The notes under the pieces: generated by a model
The model's database searches: none
What the model was told of the DNA's origin: nothing
The model's input: only the letters and a program-made list of their open reading frames with translations
In this document: positions 21,501 through 32,169 of the stretch, in pieces
Numbering within the stretch: position 1 is the first letter of the stretch
How the letters are laid out: each line of letters starts with the position of its first letter
Made by a program: the position numbers and the translations under genes
From: Chrysoperla carnea
Taxonomy: Eukaryota > Arthropoda > Insecta > Neuroptera > Chrysopidae
NCBI RefSeq assembly: GCF_905475395.1
Contig: NC_058338.1
Span: forward strand, 95,589,435-95,653,434
Length of the DNA stretch: 64,000 nucleotides
Direction of reading: 5' to 3'

Positions 21501-21649
21501 TTATTGAAAAACAACCAAATAATACAACAAATTCAATGAATTCATCAGCCACAGCGAAAGCAAAAGCAAAAGAAGCAGAAGCATCGGCTGGATTCGAAAA
21601 AGATCGAGGTTTCGTTTATTATGTGACTTGTGGTTGTTTATCATCCTAG
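18537..21649 (+). CDS. Cytochrome b5-like heme protein, 3 exons
   Basis: A small electron carrier that should bind one b-type heme. Exons are 18537-18662, 20456-20584 and 21422-21649, with GT/AG introns and phase 0 junctions, giving 160 residues. The b5 core spans about 5-85 (YSLKEVAEHNG, VYNVTPYLDDHPGGGDLI, DFGHSGDADRM). The axial histidines are H43 (HPGG) and H67 (FGHS), 24 apart as in canonical b5. The in-frame TGA two codons before the ATG supports the start. After the core comes a lysine-rich, low-complexity tail (KKTKIQKPAKDEKPKDEKP) ending FVYYVTCGCLSS, in place of the usual hydrophobic membrane anchor. It may therefore be soluble, or attached through its terminal cysteines. Intron 1 holds two nested transposons. 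The specific orthologue is not assigned. Confidence 0.88.
19201..20360. mobile_element. Repeat family B element, interrupted by family A
   Basis: Starts with GTACGAGCG, the same terminus as the better copy at 39142-39693. It is split at about 19302 by a family A insertion and resumes at about 19858 (CGATATCTACCTTGGTTTTC). It contains the block GTGTCCCCACTACCGT shared with the other copy. The right end is eroded. It lies in intron 1 of the cytochrome b5-like gene. Confidence 0.7.
19303..19857 (+). repeat. Dispersed repeat family A, near-complete copy
   Basis: Runs from AACAAGTGAAAAAAACAATT to TACATGGTATAAAA and retains the CTAACGGGTAAACAGTGATG block lost from copy 1. Being inserted within family B, it is the younger of the two. 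Confidence 0.75.
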
Positions 21650-21967
21650 CATAAATAATTTTTCGAAAATATTTTCGATATAAGAAATTTCGTGATAAAA
21701 TTCGATTGACTTTCTAATATTTATTGGGATTAAATTACCAAATTGATATTTTCTTATCGTTTAAAGTTTTTAATGGTCTTTTATCCAGTAAATTTATTAG
21801 ATAGAAGAGAATGTTATATATGAGGACACAAGTGGCATCTAGTGAACAGGAGTCAATACTACTGAGAAAGCACGGAATGTTTAGGTTAGACCAAAGGGGG
21901 TAGATAAATTATTTTAATCACCTCTCTTTGAATTAAGATGCAAACAGACTTTCCAATAAGATTGCAA

Positions 21968-22568
21968 GTACGGAAACCTGAATGGCTCACAAGCAATTTA
22001 TGAGAAAGTGGCGCTACACTAGTTTATTTTTTAAATGTGTACTACCCACAAGTATAAAACTAGCGTTTATAAAGCCACTAGTTCATTTTCAACAAATGCA
22101 CTTGTGACTTGTGGAATTATGGAAACGAACCTTTTTGAAGATGTCGGTATTTTGTCATGTGCAGATTTCTAATTATAACGTCAAAATAAACATTTAATAA
22201 TACTTTTAAAGGTTAGAAATTAGAAATGTTGAGATGCAAAAGAAAAACATCAACAATTAAAACATTATATTTTTTAAATAATACTAAAGAAAATTTTGAA
22301 CTAACTACATAAGACAAATTATAAACATTACCATTATTATTATTAAATCCGGACATATAATTATTAATAATTTCAGACAGTTTCGGTAGTGTCTAATTAA
22401 AGGATAATCATCACCGACTGACATCTTCTAAAAGGTTCGTTTCCAAATGCCACAAGTTACAAGTACACTTGTTGAAAGTGGATTAGTGATTTTTTTAAAA
22501 GTTGGTTTTATACTTGGTAGTATTATAAATTCTCATAAATTGATTGTGAGCCATTCAGGCTTCCGTAC
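21968..22568. mobile_element. MITE with long inverted terminal repeats
   Basis: The left arm (21968 to about 22150) and right arm (about 22415-22568) are inverted copies. Both carry GTACGGAA-CCTGAATGGCTC at the outside and GGAAACGAACCTTTT-GAAGA at the inside. The middle (22305-22375) matches 25365-25440, linking it to a second, more degenerate element there. It lies 320 bp after the cytochrome b5-like stop codon, possibly within that gene's 3' UTR. Confidence 0.75.
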
Positions 22569-22685
22569 ATAAGCCCTTATTATATTTTTTTTTTTTACAA
22601 AATATATTTTGTAAGAATTTATTTTGTGGAATTATGAATGAAAATAATTATTTTTTATATTTTATAATGTAAACATTAATATTTG

Positions 22686-22692
22686 AAATAAA
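22686..22692 (+). terminator. Candidate polyadenylation signal of the cytochrome b5-like gene
   Basis: An AATAAA hexamer (GAAATAAAG) lies about 1.04 kb after the stop. An earlier one occurs inside the MITE near 22185. No AATAAA was seen between the stop and the MITE. Confidence 0.35.
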
Positions 22693-22829
22693 GAAAATAT
22701 TTATGTAATTTTTTTAATTTATGGATTTTTTTTTACTGTCTTAAATGATCCTACAAAAAATAATGGCTGAAATCGAATTTGATCTTTCCAGTTTTCAGGT
22801 TTCATTAAAACCTAACTCTGATTCATAAC

Positions 22830-23310
22830 TGATAAACATTAGATGAGCTCTTTAAATTAGAAAGTTGTTTTTCATAAAGATGCAAAGATTTTTGTTTGAA
22901 ACATTTTTTTTCTAAACCGAATAGTTTAGACAGTAATTGACAGCAAAAATCTAGCTTTTTGTGCATTTGTTCATTCAATTTGAATAAAATGATCTTTATA
23001 GAAAAACAAACCACTTTTATTGGATTTATTCGAAATTTTTTTTTTTTGTAGAGTGTCTATATTTCGTAGAAATAATTATACGAAATCACAATTTTGATAC
23101 GAAAAAAGAATTTTGGGTAAAACTTTCTAGTCCGTTTTTTGCCTAAACTGTACGGTTTGTGAAAAAATGTTTCGAACAAAGAATGTTACTTTTTTAATAA
23201 ATAACAACTTTCTATTTTAAAGTGTTCATTTATCGATTACCAGTTATTCAGTAGAATGAGCTTTTCATTGAGCTTGAAAACCTAGGTCAGGTTTAATGTC
23301 TGCGTAAGAT
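22830..23310 (-). repeat. Dispersed repeat family C, copy 2 (inverted)
   Basis: Inverse of 16111-16470: it includes AGAATGAGCTTTTCATTGAG and GAAAAAATGTTTCGAACAAA. Some internal sequence is duplicated relative to copy 1. Confidence 0.65.
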
Positions 23311-24753
23311 TTGCGCCTACACACCCAACATTTTTCGCCTGAAGCATTTTTATCGATAAAAGTTATTTTTCGCGTTTCAAGCATATGTCAACGTAAAAAA
23401 ACAGGCTGTGTGACTGAATAATTTACTTTATTTTTATTTATAGGCAATTTTATTACAGATATGAAATACAAATTACATAATGAACAAAATTAAATCTTAA
23501 TATTATTTCTCTAGCCTGTTTTTTTCGTATTTTTCATCATAAGCCACCACGATAAGCTTGAAAATGAGGGGAAATTCATGGAATTTGATAAAGAAATAAG
23601 GAAGATCTTGCATGAGCAGGAAAAAAAACTGACTGCCGAAATAATATATAAGATTTTTATAAATTTTACTAGCCACTCTCATAAATAAAACGTTTAATTC
23701 TAATTTCAAATAATTAAAAGAAAAAAAAGGAAAAGGGTAAAAGTAAATTTGAGAGAAAAGCATTTACCATTAATAATCTAAAAAAATTGTGGGAAAAAGT
23801 TGTCTGAATAATATGTAACTAGAAATTTAAATACCTAGTATAAGATATTTACTAAAAAATTTAATTAAGCCTGCATTTATATGAACCGTTTAAGGATTAT
23901 GAAGTACTTTTGCATCGAAATATAGCTAAGTTATATCTAAAAACATAAGCTCTTCCTCTTTACACCCAATAGATTTTCAATAAGCAATTGTGTATATAAT
24001 AGTCTATTATTACTATTAATGTCTAATTAAGTTATATATATAGGCAAAGTTATTATCATCGATAACTGTAGGTTTCTGAATTACCATAAATTATTTCTTC
24101 ATCATTTATGTAATTATATTGCCTATATCCATAAAAAAAATTAAAAATAGAGGCAAGTTATTACATTAATAATACAAACAGTGTGTGAAGACATTATAGA
24201 TAGAAGAAGTTATAAATATTTTCACTAAAGACGCTAAGAACGTTTCTGCAAGCAACGAATAGTATATTGAAATCAGTAAAGTTTAAAACTCCTACAACGT
24301 TTTCAAGTTTGAAACAACAAAATGAAATCAATGATGAAAATTAAAAGATATTTAGAAGAAAAAACCTAGCCATACCTACATAATTAAACATTCAATTTTC
24401 ATTTATTCCATATTTGACCTACAATCCCTAGTCCTTCTCAGTATCCTACAAACAACAACAACAAAAAAAAAGGTTGTACCTATCTTGTAATATGTTGCTA
24501 TATAAATCCTTAAATCGGTACGTGCTTTGTTATTAATATTAGAGCTCTCAATTATTATTACTGATATGTGTTTTTCGTGGTAGAATCATGACATAACATT
24601 CCTTTACTCTTACCCCCACTCTATTCATCATTACTCCTACTATTCACAAGATGGTTACCAAAAATGTTATACACATACAACCATTGCATTTTTTTATGCC
24701 ATCTGCATGCCTTTATAATAAATAATAATACTATTGCATATAAATATTAAACT
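23311..24753. other. Intergenic AT-rich DNA
   Basis: No gene, RNA or clear repeat boundary was found. Small open frames here show no domain or splice context. Confidence 0.4.
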
Positions 24754-24766
24754 ACGATTACACCGT

Positions 24767-25050
24767 GTCGCCCTATTAGCTCAATTGGTTAAGGTGAAAC
24801 CAATTCCGTCCACGGTAAGCTTAGGGTAGCGAGTTCGATTCCCGCCGTCTCAACAAAATTAATTTAATTAATAGTTGTGATGGGCTGGTGTAGTGCATTG
24901 TATGCAAGAAGGAGGTGCACTCAGCCTCTGAAATTGAGCAGCTGATAAATGAAATTATCAGCGGGAAGGTGGTAAAACACATATATGGTATCACAATGGG
25001 CTCCATAGCCTAAGTGTGTCCTTCATGGACAGCCAATATAATCTAACCAA
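24767..25050 (+). mobile_element. tRNA-derived SINE with 13-bp target duplications
   Basis: The head has a pol III A-box-like TTAGCTCAATTGGTTAAGG and a B-box-like GAGTTCGATTCCC, as in tRNA-derived SINEs. A unique body follows, and the tail ends in AATATAATCTAACC. The 13-bp direct repeat ACGATTACACCGT flanks it exactly (24754-24766 and 25051-25063). The tail, from TCACAATGGGCTCC through GGACAGCCA, resembles the 3' ends of the LINE relics at 51.6 and 55.4 kb. It is not a functional tRNA gene because the tRNA-like fold is interrupted. Confidence 0.85.
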
Positions 25051-25063
25051 ACGATTACACCGT

Positions 25064-25707
25064 ATTTATACCTTAGATCATGTATTACTAGATAGGCCCA
25101 ACGTGTATGAAGTATGTACAATTTCGCTTCACAGAGGAGATTAACAACTCAATAACCAAACAGTTGACAGAGAAACACATTACCAGTGTTAAAGTTCTAA
25201 AAAATGGTTAGATATTGTTTTATTTACAAGGAATATTGAAAAGTAGACATGTCTCACAAGTTAAAAAAAAGATCCTCTAGATGGCAGGATATATTTGCAC
25301 CCCCCCCCCTAGTGTTGCCATCTAGCGTATCTTTTTTTATCTTCTGAGTGAAAAGGCTAATTAAAGCATTATACATAAGACAAATTATAAACATTATCAT
25401 ATTATCATTAAATCTGGACATACAACAATTAATAATTCCAGGCCTTTTTCCTCTGAAGATTAAAAAAATATTCCCCAGCGGGGTACAAATTTATCCTGCC
25501 ATCTAGAGGATATTTTTTTAATCTTCAGAGGAAAAAGGCTAATTATTAAATAATATTTATTTAATGGCAATTATTATGTTGTAAATACGCGCCAGGATAC
25601 TATATTGTATATTAATACATGCGCATTAATAATCATGCTCTCGCATTTATTAACATTACCACTCTCAATCTTCTTTGAGAATTAGTTCTCACTCTGTTGT
25701 CAATTCA
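25064..25707 (-). repeat. Dispersed repeat family D, copy 1 (left part), with MITE fragment
   Basis: About 25070-25170 and 25550-25707 are the inverse of segments in 27545-28040 (for example CTCTCAATCTTCTTTGAGAA and TAATACATGCGCATTAATAA). Between them, 25265-25540 holds an inverted pair (ATCCTCTAGATGGCAGGATA facing its inverse) related to the MITE at 21968. The right part resumes after the Helitron at 26662. Confidence 0.6.
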
Positions 25708-26661
25708 TCTTAATATATATATTTCTTGTGTGTGTTTGTATGTGACTGAACTCCTCCTAGACGGCTGGACCGATTTCGATGAAATTTTTTGTGTGAGTTC
25801 AAGGGGATTGGAGAATGGTTTAGATTTACAATTTGGTCCAGTACAACTGTTTTTGAGGGCTCCGTACCAAAAAAATGAAATTTCATTAAATGGTGGGAGC
25901 GCATATAAATGATATCACATTATATTACAACTTACTATGTGTACTATGTATTTTTTATTGTCAATAGGCATTTTTTAGAGCCATATGCGAGCGCAGCGAG
26001 CTCTATGTGTACTATGTATTTTTTATTGTCAATAGGCATTTATTAGAGCCATATGCGAGCGCAGCGAGCTCCACTGCCGAAGGCCAGGCCAAAGGTCGAA
26101 GCTCAGGCCGGTCCAATAAATGGGAGTTAAATTGGGGTTTAGCGGGACGTGAGCGGCATTTATTAGAGCCATATGCGAGCGCAGCGAGCTCCACTGCCGA
26201 AGGCCAGGCCAAAGGTCGAAGCTCAGGCCGGTCCAATAAATGGGAGTTAAATTGGGGTTTAGCGGGATGAGTGTAGCGGGACGTGAGCGGCATTTATTAG
26301 AGCCATATGCGAGCGCAGCGAGCTCCACTGCCGAAGGCCAGGCCAAAGGTCGAAGCTCAGGCCGGTCCAATAAATGGGAGTTAAATTGGGGTTTAGCGGG
26401 ATGAGTGTAGCGGGACGTGAGCGGCATTTATTAGAGCCATATGCGAGCGCAGCGAGCTCCACTGCCGAAGGCCAGGCCAAAGGTCGAAGCTCAGGCCGGT
26501 CCAATAAATGGGAGTTAAATTGGGGTTTAGCGGGATGAGTGTAGCGGGACGTGAGCGGGAATGGGAGTTAAATTGGGGTGTAGCGGGATGAGTGTAGCGG
26601 GACGTGAGCGGGACGAGTGAGCGGGACGTGTGTACAGGACAACGTCTGTCGGGCCCGCTAG
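25708..26661 (+). mobile_element. Non-autonomous Helitron carrying a GC-rich minisatellite
   Basis: Starts TCTTAATATATATATTTCTT after an A, with the insect repeat phrase GACGGCTGGACCGATTTCGA close behind. It ends ACGTCTGTCGGGCCCGCTAG followed by T, a recognised Helitron-type 3' terminus with CTAG. The host sequence is family D, and related uninterrupted copies at 27.55 and 41.7 kb show the empty site. No Rep/helicase is present. Confidence 0.75.
26033..26620 (+). repeat. GC-rich minisatellite, unit of about 118-133 bp
   Basis: About four nearly identical units, each starting GGCATTTATTAGAGCCATAT, then CGAGCGCAGCGAGCTCCACT, and ending with GTTTAGCGGGATGAGTGTAG; the first lacks the last segment. 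A truncated lead-in unit sits at 25970-26010 and short GAGCGGGA repeats follow. The near-identity of units suggests recent amplification. Open frames through it are an effect of the repeat and are not genes. Confidence 0.9.
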
Positions 26662-26710
26662 TATTAGTATATTTTCAAAGGTTTATACTATGTGTAGAAT
26701 ATGTAAAATA

Positions 26711-27083
26711 TAGATATAGACTGTCAGATAGTGACAGAAAAAAGCAACAAATTTTTTTAATTCCGCAAATGATAGGCAGCATATATACAGCCATAAGCAA
26801 CAGAAAAGGTATAACATGCATAACGTATTTAATATGCATAATTAAATATTAACTTTAACATAAATTTTTGTCTGCCAATAAATTTTTAGTGTATTGAACA
26901 GCCTTGCCTTTTATTCAAGTGAGTGGCAGACTTTAAAAAATTGCTCTGTTTTTTTTTTTCAAACAAACATGTTATTTAATACATTTTTCTGTCGTTTGTG
27001 ATTGTAAATATGTATTCTATCATTCGCAGATTGTAAGAAATTGTTTATTTTTTTGCTGTCACTATCTGACAGTCTATATCGTA
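26711..27083. mobile_element. MITE with inverted arms of about 110 bp
   Basis: The left arm begins GATATAGACTGTCAGATAGT and the right arm is its inverse, ending at about 27083. Similarity extends through AATGATAG and CGACAGAAAA-GTAT for about 110 bp each side. No coding capacity. Confidence 0.7.
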
Positions 27084-27544
27084 TCGTAATGATTAAAAAA
27101 CGTAACAGTTTTAGTGAACCTCTCTGCAAACTAAAAAACAATATACTTTCCAGTTAGTTAGAATAATAAGCTATTGGTATATTCTGTAGAAGTTCACCAA
27201 GAATTGTAAGTTATAGAAGTGGTTTTACAACGAATTAAGTAACTTAGGTACGATGATGATAATAACTAAGTTCATGGTATAAATGCTTGAATTGCAGAAA
27301 AACATGCATTATCTTTATGATATTTTTCTATACGTACATCCATACTTAAAATATTATTATCATGTCGTTCTATTTAATTGTCATATGTCATCTTTCTAAT
27401 AGTCATCTTTTACATTTCAATGAACTGTATGAAATAAAATTTTGAAAATTCTATGGTACATCCTATGGACACTGCGTCATATTTTTATGCCATCTTTTTT
27501 TTTGACATATATTTAGATACATGAAGTTGAGTGTCCATGTGTAG

Positions 27545-28045
27545 TGTTCGCTTTCAAAATATACTCACTAGAATTGACAACAGAGTGAGAACCACCTCTC
27601 AAAGAAGATTGAGAAGAATAATAAATGCGAGAGCATGATTATTAATGCGCATGTCTTAATATACAATATAATATCTTGGAGCGTATTTACAACATAATAA
27701 TTGCCATTTAATAAATATTATTTAATAATTAAAGTTTACTAACCTATAATACATGTCCACTTAAAAATATTCTTTGCAAATAAAACAATATTTAACCATT
27801 TTCTTAGAACTTGAACACAGAATTAATTAAACAAACAGTAACTATTGAATCAGCTAATTTCCGTCAATACGATCATGCGCATTGAATTCCATTCTCTTTT
27901 ATTGTGTTTCTCTATCAGCTGTTTAAATATTTTATTGTTGTTTTTGCTAATCTTCTCTGTGATGCAAAAATGTACATACTTGGTACCAAAGCTTGGTACA
28001 CGTTGGGCCTATCTAGCAATAGATGATCTAAGAGTGTCCATAGTG
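27545..28045 (+). repeat. Dispersed repeat family D, copy 2 (uninterrupted)
   Basis: Contains GAATTGACAACAGAGTGAGA and GAGCATGATTATTAATGCGC, the inverse of the Helitron-bearing copy at 25.1-26.7 kb, and is related to 41.7-42.08 kb. It ends near GATGATCTAAGAGTGTCCAT. Confidence 0.65.
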
Positions 28046-28117
28046 CATCCATCAAATGTATCTATGAACTATATACATTGTACATAGTTCATAAACTATA
28101 TACATTGTACATTGTTC

Positions 28118-28493
28118 ATAGACCTTTTCTTTTTAAAAAGTGATTACTTTTTGTTTCGGGCAGTAGTCAAAAAATCATAGGCATGGAAAAAGGACTGACT
28201 GTTCCTATCTACCTGTACAGTAAATAAAAGCAGCAATTTATAATAAGAGAGACAAATCTATTTGTGACCAGTTGATCGTTTTCCATGCCTTTTCCATGCC
28301 TATGCTACAGAGGACTACAGAATAGAGAAAGGTATAGACCTTTTCATTTTAATTACGATTTATTATTGTTTCAGACAGAGAGTAATAAGTTGGTCAAAAG
28401 TATAAGATATTTATTATTCATTTTATCACATTAGTTTTTTTTACAAACTGTCCGAAACAAAAGGTAATCACTTTTTAAAATGAAAAAGTCTAT
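28118..28493. mobile_element. MITE with inverted ends of about 45 bp ending in TTGTTTCGG-CA
   Basis: The left end ATAGACCTTTTCTTTTTAAA through GTGATTACTTTTTGTTTCGG is mirrored at 28448-28493. A related inverted pair (TTGTTTCGGGCAGTTTT and TGTCCGAAACAAAAGCAAG) occurs at the right edge of the window. Confidence 0.7.
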
Positions 28494-29448
28494 TGGCTAC
28501 GATTCTTGGAGGATATTGCTTGGTCCAAATATTCTTTTGTATCTTTATCCAACTTATGACTGCCTCCCTGAAAGAGTGGCAGAGAAAATGTACCAAATTG
28601 TAGTTGTATACCTATAATAATTTTTTTCGTATACTGGTACATAAAGGTTTTTTCAATAAAGTAACTTTAAACGATTTGAAAAAAAAAATGTTAGTTTTTA
28701 TTATAAAAAATTAAATGATTAGTTTGCATCTGTAAAAGTTAACGAACTATGTACTTTGACATGTAATCAAAGAACAAATAGTATCTTACAAAATGACGTT
28801 ATACATATTTACCAGGTATATAAATTCAATCATTATACAATTAGAATAATGTGACAAGAGCTTGTTATTTTTAGATTGAAACAATAAAGCTTTCGACGAA
28901 CGAATAAAGTGGGCTGTTTGCTTACTAATTCGAACAGGTATAGAAAAATATTATAATATCTTATTTTGGCAACTGAGCAGAATACCACCTCAGTGTGAGC
29001 GTTAATTATCTAATAAACGAAACGCGACCATTTTCTACTTACAATAATCTTTTTCTTAAATTTTCGTAAAAATTTCATTTTTGAAACCACTCTAAAATAT
29101 TACAAACCTTTACAAGATACCACTATTCGTTGTGTGCGTAGTCATGGTAGGGACAATAAAATCGATGCCAGCGCTTCCAGTAAAAATGTTGGCGTTAAAG
29201 GAGGCTGTTGTGAAAATAAGAAATCAAATTACACAAATATTATTTTTTAAATGTAAATTATCATAATTATTTATTTAAATTTGTAAGACAATAATATTAA
29301 ATTTTCAATATAAGTCATAAATACAATCCATACAATTATATATGCATCCATACAATTCTATAATTAAAGTAATGTATCGTTGCCATAGAAACGCCTCCAA
29401 TAAAGCTCACACCCGGTGCGAATAGTTCTATTTACAGTTTTCATATCA
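28494..29448. other. Intergenic DNA upstream of RBM22
   Basis: No gene is supported. The section contains the distal upstream region of RBM22. Confidence 0.4.
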
Positions 29449-29512
29449 GATACTGCCATCTGTTTTATTTATTATGAACTAAAAGGCTAGTGACTTCTGA
29501 ACGCACCCAATT
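29449..29512. repeat. Inverted repeat, left arm, upstream of RBM22
   Basis: About 60 bp (GATACTGCCATCTGTTTTAT through TTCTGAACGCACC) is the inverse of 30405-30463 in RBM22 intron 3. The two arms bracket exons 1-3. Confidence 0.7.
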
Positions 29513-29648
29513 AATATTCGCTCTCTATGTCTTGTCCGAGTTGACAAATCCTTTTTGCTGTAGTGTATACGATTAGCTGTCATTCTTTTTTCGAAAATAT
29601 TAAATTTTCAAGGTTTTTAGTCTTATTTTTCTAAAATAAGAACATGTA

Positions 29649-31755
29649 ATGGCGACTTCAAAAACTACAAATACATATAATCGACAAAATTGGGAAGATG
29701 CTGTAAGTTTACTGTTAAAAATTAACTATAACCTAATTTATATACAAGTCATGAATATTACCCTTGAATATTTCAGGAATTCCCAATTTTATGCCAAACA
29801 TGTTTGGGAGATAATCCATATATACGTATGGTAAGTTCGCGCCATCCCTTTTTCTATAAACCATTTTTACTAAGAATTTTCGTGTTTTAGATGAAAGAAA
29901 AATATGGAAAAGAATGTAAAATATGTTCCCGACCTTTTACGGTATTTCGTTGGTGTCCAGGTGTTCGTATGCGTTTTAAAAAGACTGAAATATGTCAAAC
30001 ATGTAGTCGTCTGAAGAATGTGTGTCAAACATGTTTATTAGATTTAGAATATGGTTTACCAATTCAAGTACGAGATGCAGCACTCAAAATTAAGGATGAT
30101 CTGCCTCGTAGTGATGTCAATAAGGAATATTATATTCAAAATATGGATAATGAGGTAAAGTTTTATGTTTTTTGAATTTGGAGAATTTTATACCCATAAA
30201 ACGCCAAACAATTGGCGCAAATGTTGGAAATTTTAGAATCTCGAAAATGTAATAAGGTTTTGTGTGGATTTTCAGGCGATACCATAAAAAATACCCGACT
30301 AACCGCCGTTTTTACTATTACTGGGTCAAAGTTACTCTATATATCGATTTTTATCAAAATCCAAATCATAAAGTTATTTGTGATTATTTGGAATAAAAAT
30401 TAGGTGCGTTCAGAATTCAGTGGCCTTTTAGTTCATAATAAATACAACAGATGGCAGTATTTGATATATTAAAACTAGCTTGAAAAAGTAAAACCTTTCA
30501 TAATAAGATTTATCCTTTAGGTAAATTTCACCCGAAGCTATTTCCCTGATCGATTGCTGTCAATTTCTTAAAAAACATTTGTGTAGTGGTATAATTAACT
30601 GAAGTTTCGTAATTTTTCCTAGAAAATCTCAAAACCTAGTGGTATTTCGACTAATTTGACTCCACTAAAAACAATTTTTATAATTTGCAGTTAAGTAAAA
30701 ATGATTCAGCTTCTGGAATTGTGGGTGGAAAAGCGGAAACAACAAATGATATGTTAATGCGATTAGCACGTACAACGCCTTATTATAAACGTAATCGACC
30801 TCATGTTTGTTCATTTTGGGTGAAAGGTGAATGTCGACGTGGTGAAGAATGCCCCTATCGACATGAACGTCCAACAGATCCTGACGATCCGTTAGCCGAT
30901 CAAAATATACGTGATCGTTATTATGGTGTCAATGATCCCGTTGCGGATAAATTATTAAGGCGAGCGGCTGCGTTACCTGCATTACCACCGCCAGAGGATA
31001 AAAGTATTACAACTTTGTATATCGGTAATGTTGGAGATCTTACCGAACAAGATTTACGGTAAGCTCTTGTAAATTTAGAGTATAGGAATCCTAAAACTTT
31101 TAATCCGCCAATTTTCAAACAGCATTAATTGATTGTTTTTCTTGGTTACAGTGATTATTTTTATCAATACGGAGAAATTCGGACAGTGTCATTAGTGCCA
31201 CGCCAACAATGTGCATTTATTCAATACACAACACGAAGTGCCGCTGAATTAGCTGCCGAAAAAACATTTAACAAACTTGTAATCGGCGGTCGACGATTAG
31301 CAATCAAATGGGGCCGTTCACAAGGCAGACAAGCCACTGGGGGAATGATTGCTCAAGGTGGTATTGGAACATTTGAACCACTTGAACCGGTACCAGGATT
31401 ACCTGGAGCATTACCCGTACCACCACCAGAATTATCGCATAACTTCTTCAATTTAGAACCAGGTCACATTCCATTACCAAATGTACCGCCTCCGCCATCG
31501 TTAATGGTACCGCACTTATTTGGACCTCCACCGTCTTTCTTCTTTAATCCAGCTGCAGCTGCTATGTCGGCCGCTGCTATTGGAGCTCCACCATCAGTAC
31601 CGCCTGGAACTGAACAGTTTGTTGCACCCGCAGCCGCCGCTAGTTCATCCGTAGCACCAAGTACGCTACCGAAACCTGCGACCACTACTGTTCATTATCC
31701 AAGTCAAGATCCGTCTAGACTTGGTGCAACACAAACTAAAGTTGATAGGGATTAA
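29649..31755 (+). CDS. RBM22: Pre-mRNA-splicing factor RBM22, 5 exons
   Basis: A nuclear spliceosome component (Cwc2/Slt11-like) that contacts U6 and pre-mRNA near the catalytic centre. Exons are 29649-29702, 29777-29830, 29891-30154, 30691-31058 and 31152-31755, with GT/AG introns, giving 447 residues (human RBM22 is about 420). The N-terminal cysteine-rich zinc-binding part is at about 19-100 ([44 protein letters not shown]). A CCCH finger lies at 164-182 (C-X7-C-X5-C-X3-H). One RRM lies at about 232-305, with RNP2 LYIGNV and RNP1 QCAFIQYT. A proline/alanine-rich low-complexity tail follows. All expected domains are present in order and no defects were seen. It converges on SDHAF2. Confidence 0.96.
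30405..30463. repeat. Inverted repeat, right arm, in RBM22 intron 3
   Basis: Mirror of 29449-29512 (AGGTGCGTTCAGAATTCAGT through CAACAGATGGCAGTATTTGA). If the transcript begins upstream of the left arm, the two could pair in the pre-mRNA. Confidence 0.7.
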
Positions 31756-32169
31756 GTTTTTATTCATATTTTACTTTGTTCTTTTTTTTTTTGATAAAAT
31801 GAAAGAAAGTTATCAAATGTCATTCTGTGTTCTTTTTTTTTTTATTTCCTTTACACTTTACGGGTCCCTTAATCCTTCAAATTGTTCATATTTCGTATGA
31901 CAATCATTACTCTTATGATAATCCGAGAATATTTTTAAAATCTCTGCGCCGCGATTGTAACAAGATGAACCTTTAATTAGGTCAGCCAGCTCATAGTGGA
32001 ATTAAACAAGATATGCTCTTGCGCAGGTAGATGTAAAGTGGAGGCATTCTCTTTAAGTAAATTTTCTCAATTTTCTTAATCGAGAATCAATTTTCTTTAA
32101 TTAAAAAATTCTTTAAAAAACTTGGTTAATTTGGGTCAATTTCAAGAAAGAAAATATTCCGTAAAATCA

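Noticed and set aside
24767-24855. Possible tRNA gene with A and B boxes
   Set aside because: The acceptor and anticodon stems do not form, the A-to-B spacing is filled by extra sequence, and the segment is the head of a 284-bp SINE with target duplications.
26007-26504. Overlapping open frames of 80-130 codons on both strands
   Set aside because: They arise because the GC-rich minisatellite unit lacks stops; sequences repeat with the unit and have no domain.
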